Below the pieces are notes generated by a model. The model was not told the origin of the DNA. It worked only from the letters and a program-made list of their open reading frames with translations, and ran no database searches. A program made the position numbers and the translations under genes. 6,135 bases of DNA from Oligoflexia bacterium (GTDB lineage: Bacteria > Bdellovibrionota > UBA1018), in assembly GCA_903854365.1 (NCBI GenBank), contig CAINWE010000246.1, positions 1-6,135 of the forward strand, read 5' to 3'. This document shows positions 1 through 6,120 of this stretch, piece after piece (within the stretch, counting starts at the first letter, position 1; every line of letters begins with the position of its first letter).

Positions 1-608
1 GCTATAGAATTCCCCTGGAAGAGTACTGGGATTATAATCCTGCAAACTTCCTAGGAGCTTGCGACCTTCCCAGTACGTATCGGGAATTCTGCTCATTTTC
101 CCCCTCTGAAGGCCTTCCCGTCTGCGCCTTAGACGATGCAAAAAACTTAAAGTGCGGGCTCATTGGGCAAATCTTTGACCAAAATTTAGGGGCTCGCATT
201 TCAGAGTACTCGTCCGTTTGGGATCATCAGGATCCGCAAAGTTCCCTAGCACTCATGATTGCTTTACTACAAACTAGCCCAATCGTGATCGAGGTCGGCC
301 TGGCGAACTCAAGTTTTGATCAAGGACTTTTCCCTGACCCTCTGAAAACACCAGTCTCGATTCAAGGCGGACACGCAATGCTCGCAATTGGTTTTATTCC
401 AAATACTGAAGTCGTCCGTATTTTAGGCTCTGGCGCACCCGCCTATGCGTTTCTTAATCAACACACCACCGATGGTTACTTCATCCTTAAGAACTCTTGG
501 TCCGTGAATCACGGAGATGGCGGCATTTTCTATATGCCGACCTCTTATCTAACAGCAGAAATTCAAGACGCTTTTGCTATCCAAGATGTAGATTTTACGC
601 AATCATAA
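1..608 (+). CDS. Papain-like (C1 family) cysteine peptidase, C-terminal part (5' end outside window)
   Basis: The reading frame is open from position 3 to the TAA at 606-608, giving 201 residues. The first ATG in the window (255) lies inside the domain, so it is not the real start. The catalytic histidine is in GGHAMLAIGF (His codon 372-374), and the family's asparagine is in FILKNSW (Asn codon 492-494), followed by a glycine-rich HGDGGIFYMP stretch in place of the usual WG..GY. The catalytic Cys and Gln of the N-terminal half should lie upstream of the window. The upstream IPLEEYWDYNP and three cysteines (in GACDL, EFCSF and PVCAL) fit the middle of a C1A domain. By family knowledge this is an endopeptidase that cleaves peptide bonds through a Cys-His pair, and bacterial members are often exported. 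Export cannot be seen here. The His-Asn distance of 40 residues is longer than in papain, so an inserted loop is likely. It is followed after 39 bp by the HAMP protein gene, possibly in one operon. Confidence 0.88.
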   Translation, partial: YRIPLEEYWDYNPANFLGACDLPSTYREFCSFSPSEGLPVCALDDAKNLKCGLIGQIFDQNLGARISEYSSVWDHQDPQSSLALMIALLQTSPIVIEVGLANSSFDQGLFPDPLKTPVSIQGGHAMLAIGFIPNTEVVRILGSGAPAYAFLNQHTTDGYFILKNSWSVNHGDGGIFYMPTSYLTAEIQDAFAIQDVDFTQS

Positions 609-631
609 CGTTCTATTCACTGAAAAAACCC

Positions 632-639
632 AAGGAGGT
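632..639 (+). promoter_or_regulatory. Strong Shine-Dalgarno for the HAMP-like gene
   Basis: AAGGAGGT lies 8 bp before the ATG at 648. It is an almost perfect anti-16S match, clearly the best ribosome binding site in the window, and it fixes the start of the 154-residue protein. It sits in the 39-bp gap after the peptidase stop codon. I see no hairpin with a T-tract in that gap, so read-through from the peptidase gene is plausible. Confidence 0.9.
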
Positions 640-647
640 CTTGTTTT

Positions 648-1112
648 ATGGCAAACGTTAGCGAAACTCACAAAAAGAAACGGTTAATTTATCTCATCAA
701 CCCAGAGTTTCAAATCCGTTTTATTGCGTTTACCTGCTTCTCGAGTGCGATCTCTACGAGCATTGCCTTTGCTGCTAATCACTATTTTTTTTGGAAGATG
801 AATCAAATCGGAATCTCCTATAAAATTCCTCAGAGTGACCCCTTCTATGAACTCATTTTGAGACAAGAGGTGATCATGAACAGAATTTTTCTTGGCTCAG
901 CGGTTTTGACCTTGCTTTGCCTCTGTGCCGTAGGACTCGCGTTCTCCCATCGGGTTGCTGGCCCACTTTTTCGACTCAGACACCATCTCAAGACGATCGA
1001 AAGTCAATCGGACTTACGTGAGATTCAATTTAGGAAGGGAGATTATTTTTATGAAGTTGCGGAAAGCTTCAATCAAATGGTAGGCAAGTTAAATGAAAAA
1101 AAATCCAAATAG
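648..1112 (+). CDS. Two-helix inner-membrane protein with HAMP-like segment, no output domain
   Basis: The 154-residue protein starts at an ATG with an excellent ribosome binding site. A basic N-terminus (THKKKR) precedes NPEFQIRF and a first hydrophobic helix at about residues 23-43. A short loop of about 35 residues follows, then a second helix at about 79-99. The segment SHRVAGPLFRLRHHL (100-114), the RKGDYF motif (129-134) and SFNQMVGKL (140-148) match the form of HAMP linkers, which normally pass a signal from a membrane sensor to a kinase or chemoreceptor domain. Here the protein stops right after the second HAMP helix, and no kinase, cyclase or methyl-accepting domain follows. It may act as a small signalling or adaptor protein with a separate partner, but its function is unknown. 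The GH5 gene starts 18 bp after its stop, suggesting co-transcription. The membrane topology and HAMP resemblance are clear; the role is not. Confidence 0.85.
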   Translation: MANVSETHKKKRLIYLINPEFQIRFIAFTCFSSAISTSIAFAANHYFFWKMNQIGISYKIPQSDPFYELILRQEVIMNRIFLGSAVLTLLCLCAVGLAFSHRVAGPLFRLRHHLKTIESQSDLREIQFRKGDYFYEVAESFNQMVGKLNEKKSK

Positions 1113-1130
1113 TATAAACAGAAAGCCTTC

Positions 1131-2414
1131 ATGATCGCAAAAAATACTCGAAAAAGCAGCCTTTTAGCGGTTCTTGCATTGACGTTCGGCTTCATCACTT
1201 TCATAGTGGCCCCAATCCAGGCAAGGGCAGCCCTCAATCATCTACCACTCAACACCTCAGGTCGGTATATCGTCGACTCGAAGGGCAACCGATTTAAATT
1301 GAAGTCGGTGAATTGGTGGGGGGCAAGTGACCGGTTTGGAGTAGTCGCGGGCCTGGATCAACAGCCCCTTTCCTCTATCGTACAACTAATCAACGAATGG
1401 GGTTTTAACTCCGTTCGATTGCCTTTTTCGAATGAGATGATCCATGATCAACGCCCTGTGGATCCCGAAGCGGTTGCAGCAAATCCAGCTCTCATCGGGA
1501 TGACACGACTCGAGGTCTACGACCATACGGTAAACGCCCTCACTCGCGCAGGTATCTTGGTGATTTTGAATAACCATACGACCACGGCAGAGTGGTGCTG
1601 TAATTACGATTACAACGGATTGTGGCACCATAAATCGCTCTACTCAAGCAAGTACAGTCAAACGAGCCAGATGTGGCAGACCGACTGGGTCACCATGGCC
1701 CAACGCTACCGCGATAACCCTGCAGTCATAGGAGCAGACCTTCGAAATGAAGTACGCACTGCCAGACTAGGGGATACTTACTTACCTAGTTTTCCCAACT
1801 GGGGCCAAGGCGGAGATAACGACTGGCATCGCGCAGCCCAGGACGCCGGCAACGCTATTCACGGTGTGAACCCGGACCTCTTGATTATTGTCGAGGGCAT
1901 TAACTGGAGGGGCATAGCTAATATTCTCGGGATTGTACCCGACTGCTGGATGGGGGGACGCCCAGTTTTAGCCCCGATCAAAAAGCTTCCAATTCGCCTC
2001 GAGCAATCGAACAAAGTCGTCTACTCGGCACACCAGTATCACTTCACGGGCCCGAAAAATACCGGAGATCGAAAGACCTCAGGAAACAACCCTACTTACG
2101 GAGACTTTGACCGTGCAACCTGGAGGTCCGTTACCAAGAAGGAATGGGGATACCTGTTAGAACCAGGCAAGACCTATACCGCCCCTGTTTGGTTGAGTGA
2201 ATTTGGCATATCTCCCTGGGCTAGCACGAATGAACAAACTTGGTTTGTCCAGATGATCGACTACCTCATCGAAAATGACGTTGATTTTGCCTTCTGGCCT
2301 CTGAATGGGAATGACTCTTGGGGCCTCCTCTCGAGCGACTGGTCAAAAATCCTCAAGGATTGGCGCTACCCTCATTTAAAACGACTTTTAGAAGCACCCG
2401 CTTTCAAGCCGTAG
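1131..2414 (+). CDS. Exported glycoside hydrolase family 5 (cellulase-like) enzyme
   Basis: The 427-residue protein carries a signal peptide: basic MIAKNTRKSS, a hydrophobic core at about 11-27, and likely cleavage after ARA (33). The rest is one GH5 (beta/alpha)8 barrel, and every position expected for the family is readable: Arg96 (NSVRLPF), His149 (LNNHT), Asn206-Glu207 (DLRNEV, acid/base), His301 and Tyr303 (SAHQYHF), Glu357 (WLSEFG, nucleophile) and Trp389 (FAFWPLNG). The enzyme should therefore be active and retain anomeric configuration on a beta-linked glucan or related polysaccharide; the exact substrate cannot be read from the sequence. A WCC motif (155-157) after the His149 strand and a DWHRAAQDAGNAIHGVNPD helix recall, from memory, the GH5 group well known from plants and fungi. 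There is no carbohydrate-binding module or anchor. The ribosome binding site before the ATG is weak (GAAAG at 1121-1125), so translation may depend on the upstream gene 18 bp away. The stop lies 6 bp from the stop of the convergent RBR-like gene. Confidence 0.93.
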   Translation: MIAKNTRKSSLLAVLALTFGFITFIVAPIQARAALNHLPLNTSGRYIVDSKGNRFKLKSVNWWGASDRFGVVAGLDQQPLSSIVQLINEWGFNSVRLPFSNEMIHDQRPVDPEAVAANPALIGMTRLEVYDHTVNALTRAGILVILNNHTTTAEWCCNYDYNGLWHHKSLYSSKYSQTSQMWQTDWVTMAQRYRDNPAVIGADLRNEVRTARLGDTYLPSFPNWGQGGDNDWHRAAQDAGNAIHGVNPDLLIIVEGINWRGIANILGIVPDCWMGGRPVLAPIKKLPIRLEQSNKVVYSAHQYHFTGPKNTGDRKTSGNNPTYGDFDRATWRSVTKKEWGYLLEPGKTYTAPVWLSEFGISPWASTNEQTWFVQMIDYLIENDVDFAFWPLNGNDSWGLLSSDWSKILKDWRYPHLKRLLEAPAFKP

Positions 2415-2420
2415 ATCAAC

Positions 2421-3974
2421 TCATAGTTGAAAAATGCAACGCACCGAGTGCTTGGCGTCTCTCGTATCTGAGATAAAATACCCCGAGCCGCCATCAAAAA
2501 CCTGCGCCAATCCGCCAAAAAATGCAGGATTTTCGGCCCAAAGGAGATTGAACCGTAGACCAGTGACTAGCGATGGATCATACTGCGTTTTTACCCCGAA
2601 CTGATGAGACGGAGAAAAACCGAGGGCACGCCTCAAAGTCGAATAATCACCCTCAGTAGGCAGTCCGCCCTCAAGACCAGCGCACACCGCCTGCGCCTCT
2701 GAGTAATTCATCGGCTGTGAGGTAACGCCGCTCCAAAGCCGTCCACCTACTAAATAAAGGTGCCCCGAATCACTTAATTGAGTTTTTAGGTAATTCACTT
2801 TTGCCCCCCCCTGCGTGACTTGTGCAAAATTCGGAGTCCAATGAGCCTTCATATGTGCAATCTCTGACGATTGAAATCCCACAACAAGTGCTGCAACCAA
2901 ACCCGCGAGCGCGCTACATGAGCCTCGAGTCACCCTCGGCCCCCTCACCATCAGCCGACCCACGCCATGGAGCATTTCCCATGCCCCCGCTCGTTCAGGA
3001 ACCATTTCCTCAGGTTTGGGCCCTCCTGCATCCCTCACGTCTAGAGACTCAAGGGGCACTCCGCCGACCTCGCGGAGCTTTCCAGTCAGAAGCTCCGCAC
3101 TCCTCACATGCCCTAACTTTTGGCGATAAATCAGTTCGTTTTGAAGGAGCTCAATTTGATCCGACAGCGACAATCCCCCGCGATTCACCTCTCCGAGCCA
3201 CTCCTCAGTCCTTAATCCAGCAGGCATCGGCCACATCTTACGGCTCTTCAACTCAGTCTCATGCAGTTTGAGAGCAGTTTCTCGCACCTCGGGGACCACG
3301 CGAATTTTAAACACCTGAGCTAACTCAGCACGAGCTAAGAGCCAATGATAACGCGCCGTAAACCCCGGGCGAAACTCCCAACAGTCGTTACTATGCTCTC
3401 TCACGTGGTCATGAGCTTCATCCATATTCCTAAATTGGTCTAAACACAGGTAACAGCCCACGGCGCCACACGCCATGCACTGAGTTGAGTTACAGGTACC
3501 CCCATCCGACGGCCTTTCTAAAACCTGTCCACAACCCTCCGTAGGACAACGTAGATTGAACGCCTCTAGGATCCCGTGGTTCAGGCGAGCGATCTCCCGA
3601 GATTCTTCCCCCGGTCTATCAGCGAGCTCCAAGCGATTTGTAACCACATCTCGATCAGCTGGCTCTAAGGTTTGCAAAATGTCAGAGAGGGATAAATTGT
3701 GAATACACGCATCTCCCAAATCTGTTGTACCGCAGCAGGGAATTCCCTCATCCCTCAATGCCTGAATATCAAAACAGCGAACTTGTTCAGCCAAGCACTC
3801 GTAGTCCAGCCGGTGCCCATCTGGACATTCAAGCGCGTGGTGCTCGAGCACCTCCTCGTCAATCACAGCGTCTCCGCAGTTCACGCACGGTTTTACCGCA
3901 TGAACCTCGGAGCAAAAACTCAAACCCAAACCAAGCACTGCCAAAAAGTAACGCAAGAAATAATTCAATTTCAT
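2421..3974 (-). CDS. Exported cysteine-rich RING/RBR-like protein with C-terminal DUF1566/Lcl_C-like domain
   Basis: Counting from the ATG at 3974 the protein has 517 residues. Residues 1-26 look like a signal peptide, with likely cleavage after VHA (26). Sixteen of its 20 cysteines fall in residues 30-198. The first block resembles RING1: C30-x2-C33, C50-x3-H54-x2-D57-x2-C60, then C80/C81 and C90 (IPCCG...GDACIHNLSL). The second block, C143-x4-C148-x12-C161-x4-C166-x2-C169-x4-C174-x2-C177 with H190, H194 and C198, resembles the IBR/Rcat modules of RBR ubiquitin ligases. C161 in GGTCNSTQC occupies the place of the Rcat catalytic cysteine. A charged helical region (about 205-350) follows, then a hydrophobic segment (353-367). 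A terminal domain (about 395-517) has W414, C431, LPT (438-440), LLWA and a final VRC513, as in DUF1566/Lcl_C domains. The start is uncertain: an in-frame TTG at 3989 has the better ribosome binding site, and a GTG at 4022 adds 16 residues. The RING/RBR resemblance is by cysteine spacing only; ligase activity is inference. A disulfide-rich exported protein is the alternative. Confidence 0.85.
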   Translation of the reverse strand: MKLNYFLRYFLAVLGLGLSFCSEVHAVKPCVNCGDAVIDEEVLEHHALECPDGHRLDYECLAEQVRCFDIQALRDEGIPCCGTTDLGDACIHNLSLSDILQTLEPADRDVVTNRLELADRPGEESREIARLNHGILEAFNLRCPTEGCGQVLERPSDGGTCNSTQCMACGAVGCYLCLDQFRNMDEAHDHVREHSNDCWEFRPGFTARYHWLLARAELAQVFKIRVVPEVRETALKLHETELKSRKMWPMPAGLRTEEWLGEVNRGGLSLSDQIELLQNELIYRQKLGHVRSAELLTGKLREVGGVPLESLDVRDAGGPKPEEMVPERAGAWEMLHGVGRLMVRGPRVTRGSCSALAGLVAALVVGFQSSEIAHMKAHWTPNFAQVTQGGAKVNYLKTQLSDSGHLYLVGGRLWSGVTSQPMNYSEAQAVCAGLEGGLPTEGDYSTLRRALGFSPSHQFGVKTQYDPSLVTGLRFNLLWAENPAFFGGLAQVFDGGSGYFISDTRDAKHSVRCIFQL

Positions 3975-3994
3975 CACAAGATTGAACAAGCTGA

Positions 3995-4002
3995 TTCCTT
4001 CC
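3995..4002 (-). promoter_or_regulatory. Shine-Dalgarno-like site that bears on the start of the RBR-like gene
   Basis: On the minus strand this reads GGAAGGAA. It is 5 bp from an in-frame TTG (3989-3987) and 20 bp from the ATG at 3974, which is too far for ordinary initiation at the ATG. It lies inside the reading frame of the GTG at 4022, which argues against that upstream start. The TTG start would add only five residues (MFNLV) and keep the signal peptide, so it deserves equal weight with the ATG. Confidence 0.45.
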
Positions 4003-4083
4003 AAGTGATCACAATAAGGCACAACTAAAGTAATTTGACATTCGTTTAGCCGAAGATCCCCAGCAAAACAAGCAGGATTCTCA

Positions 4084-4112
4084 TTGATTTTTTAAACAAA
4101 ACAAAATAGATT
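4084..4112 (+). promoter_or_regulatory. Weak sigma-70-like promoter candidate for the ankyrin gene
   Basis: TTGATT (4084-4089) and TAGATT (4107-4112) are separated by 17 bp. Each matches four of six consensus bases. Transcription would then begin only a few bases before the ATG at 4122, giving a nearly leaderless message. That would agree with the absence of a Shine-Dalgarno there, but the match is weak and lies in AT-rich DNA. Confidence 0.2.
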
Positions 4113-4121
4113 TCCCGCCTC

Positions 4122-6071
4122 ATGATTAGATTCAATGATTTCATTCTGTTCCTCACATTCGCGCTAGCAGTTACCTTTAACACCTGGATTGTTCCAGCCT
4201 CTGCGCAACTCCGAATCGAATTCACGATGTCAGATGAGCTGACCAACGTGCTCACGAGCACTCTCAAACGAGAGGACATCACCACTCTCATTGGAGAACG
4301 AATGAACCATCTCGGGGATGCCGATGAAGGGTACGTCCGTGAGCACTTCGAAACCTTTTATTCACAGATCCAAATCAACGTCATTGAAGACGGAAAAACC
4401 GGTGACGAACCGTTTAAACTGAATCACTTACCTCTTTATTACTGGCCCTTCTTCCGACGCCAACCCACTTTTCATGATACTGCCGAAAATAACGACGTCA
4501 GGGTCAAACTCCCACCAGAGATCACCACGCTGCAAATGATTCTGTCTCTGTGGACTGAGAAAATGGCTGCAGCTGAAAAAAATGAATTTTTCCGATTACC
4601 GGAGCTCAAAGGCGACCTACTCCACAGAGTGAACCACAGCCCATTAATCATCCAAAATGGTCCGCTCAACCTCGGTTACGCCGTACACAGCGGCAACCTT
4701 GAGGCCATGCGATTCCTTTTTGCAACCGCAGCTAGGGATAAGATTCTCAGTGCTGCCAGCTCCGAAGGAATTAATATTCTCCACTACGCTCTCCAAATTG
4801 GAGATTTGGCGCAAATCGAATTGATTGCCCGATCTCAACCCTCTTTGATGCATCAGAAGACTCGAGCCGGCATTACTCCCCTCATGGTGGCCATCGCAGA
4901 AGAAAAAGACGACGCAGCCATAATGCTCCTCGAGTTGAACCAAGGTACGCCGAAGGCACCTTCGTTAGCAAAAGCCATGGCCAACGACCGATGTTCCGCA
5001 ATCGACCGAGCCGCATCGCAAGGGAGAATCAAAATTCTTGAAAAAATGAATGCAGTCGAGCCGACCCTTTTCCACTCCCTCCTGAAACTCAAACCAAAGG
5101 AATCCAAGAACCCCCTCCATTTCGCGACGATTAAAGCCCAAACCGAAGTCATTGAGTTCCTACTCGCCCAAGCCCCAGAGCTCGCTGATTCAACCGATGA
5201 GCTAGCAAAACTCCCCATCCTCTACTCGATCGAAATGAACGACGAGAGCGGCCTACGAGCCTTTCACCGCGCAGGATTTCCGATCCAAAAGATCCGACTC
5301 AGAAATCAAAACACCTTACTCCATTTTGCCGCATACAGCGAAAGCCCCGCTGCGATTCAATTCTTGCTCGAGCTCGGCTCCGACCCCTTCTTGAAAAATG
5401 CCCAAGGAAAATACCCCAAGGACGTGGCACCCCCCGAAATGCGAAAGCTTTTTCCAAATCCTGCGACAAAACCTCAAAAATTAATCCCCGCAGAGTTGTC
5501 TCAACCTGCAGGTGCATCCACTCCAACTCTTGCCAGCTCCCGGGCCGATTCCGCGCCAGCTCAAGAAATAGCCTTACAGATCAAGGTCAATCCTCGAGCA
5601 CTCCCTTTGGCCAACCAACCCGCTCCCGCACAACTCGCCCCTTTTACAGCCCCCCCAGGCATCGCAGAGAAGGCACCCGCTGGGCTTGCAGCCGCCCCGA
5701 AAAACGCACTCGCAGGTACAGGGCCCATCAGTCCTGAACAACTGAATCTCGGCCTACTCACTTATTGGTCACGCCTCAATTCAGACCAGCGAGCTGAGGC
5801 CTACACGAAACTCACTCCGCTCCTCCATGAGGTCTGGGAAAAATATCGATTTGAAACCCACCAAGACGAAGCCTATGCAACGGCATTGCGCACTCTCCTA
5901 GAAGAGCGCTCCATTGAAGTACGAGAAACTATTGGAACTCTGCGCGCGGCTAGCCAAACCGTAGCAGACCATCTCATCACTGCCTTCATTTTGGCTAGTC
6001 AGGACCGTGACCCTACTTTGGAAGCACTCCGGAGCAAACTCCGGAAGATCTTAGCTAGGATGCACAGCTAA
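4122..6071 (+). CDS. Exported ankyrin-repeat protein with unrecognised flanking domains
   Basis: The 649-residue protein starts with a signal peptide: hydrophobic core at about 7-24, likely cleavage after PASA (28). Residues 29-180 form a domain I do not recognise. Residues about 181-436 contain around seven ankyrin repeats, degenerate at first and clearer later. The best are GITPLMVAIAEEKDDAAIML (250-269), NPLHFATIKAQTEVIEFLL (330-348) and NTLLHFAAYSESPAAIQFLL (397-416), the last followed by ELGSDPFLKNAQGKYPKDVA as a capping segment. A proline/alanine-rich linker (about 446-536) leads to a charged, mostly helical C-terminal domain (537-649) that I do not recognise. Ankyrin repeats bind other proteins, so a binding role in the periplasm or outside the cell is likely; no enzyme motif is visible. 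There is no clear ribosome binding site, but the signal peptide placed directly after the ATG supports this start. The gene is divergent from the RBR-like gene and ends in a probable terminator. It has only one cysteine (C291), unlike its neighbour. Confidence 0.9.
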   Translation: MIRFNDFILFLTFALAVTFNTWIVPASAQLRIEFTMSDELTNVLTSTLKREDITTLIGERMNHLGDADEGYVREHFETFYSQIQINVIEDGKTGDEPFKLNHLPLYYWPFFRRQPTFHDTAENNDVRVKLPPEITTLQMILSLWTEKMAAAEKNEFFRLPELKGDLLHRVNHSPLIIQNGPLNLGYAVHSGNLEAMRFLFATAARDKILSAASSEGINILHYALQIGDLAQIELIARSQPSLMHQKTRAGITPLMVAIAEEKDDAAIMLLELNQGTPKAPSLAKAMANDRCSAIDRAASQGRIKILEKMNAVEPTLFHSLLKLKPKESKNPLHFATIKAQTEVIEFLLAQAPELADSTDELAKLPILYSIEMNDESGLRAFHRAGFPIQKIRLRNQNTLLHFAAYSESPAAIQFLLELGSDPFLKNAQGKYPKDVAPPEMRKLFPNPATKPQKLIPAELSQPAGASTPTLASSRADSAPAQEIALQIKVNPRALPLANQPAPAQLAPFTAPPGIAEKAPAGLAAAPKNALAGTGPISPEQLNLGLLTYWSRLNSDQRAEAYTKLTPLLHEVWEKYRFETHQDEAYATALRTLLEERSIEVRETIGTLRAASQTVADHLITAFILASQDRDPTLEALRSKLRKILARMHS

Positions 6072-6083
6072 GAGCAAGTACCC

Positions 6084-6120
6084 TTCAATGGATTGCGAAT
6101 AAAACCATTGAATTTTTATT
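6084..6120 (+). terminator. Probable intrinsic terminator of the ankyrin gene
   Basis: TTCAATGG (6084-6091) pairs perfectly with CCATTGAA (6105-6112) around a 13-base AT-rich loop, and TTTTTATT follows at once (6113-6120). It starts 12 bp after the ankyrin stop codon, in the right orientation. The stem has only three G-C pairs and the loop is large, so it may be inefficient. The last 15 bases of the window show no gene start. Confidence 0.65.

Larger units (their letters stand above)
3975..4121. promoter_or_regulatory. Divergent intergenic region between RBR-like and ankyrin genes
   Basis: This stretch separates the starts of two exported-protein genes facing away from each other, so it should hold both promoters and possibly shared control. 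It has an AT-rich core at 4081-4112 (a run of T, then TTTAAAC and AACAAAATAG). I see no long inverted repeat that would mark an operator, only the 8-bp palindrome GTGATCAC at 4004-4011, which is short enough to be chance. Part of the region becomes coding if the GTG at 4022 or the TTG at 3989 starts the RBR-like gene. Confidence 0.5.

Noticed and set aside
2416..2430. Hairpin TCAACT-CAT-AGTTGA between the convergent stop codons, considered as a two-way terminator
   Set aside because: The stem is 6 bp and AT-rich, and no T-tract follows it on either strand, so termination is not supported.
2822..3271. 149-residue plus-strand reading frame opposite the RBR-like gene
   Set aside because: It is Pro/Ser/Arg-rich with no recognisable domain, whereas the minus strand here has a continuous 517-residue frame with a signal peptide and ordered cysteine motifs.
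3737..3748. 12-bp palindrome AGGGAATTCCCT
   Set aside because: It lies inside the coding region of the RBR-like gene, is not repeated and is explained by chance.
3699..4028. Overlapping plus-strand reading frames of 109 and 86 residues opposite the cysteine-rich region
   Set aside because: They mirror the minus-strand RING-like coding sequence, have no ribosome binding site I can see and no domain features.
4035..4040. Perfect TTGACA hexamer on the plus strand, considered as a -35 box
   Set aside because: No -10-like hexamer lies 16-18 bp downstream; that place is GC-rich (around CCCCAG).
4046..5761. Several minus-strand reading frames antisense to the ankyrin gene (longest 121 residues, 4853-5218)
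   Set aside because: They are Ser/Arg-rich shadows of a well-supported plus-strand gene with ankyrin repeats.
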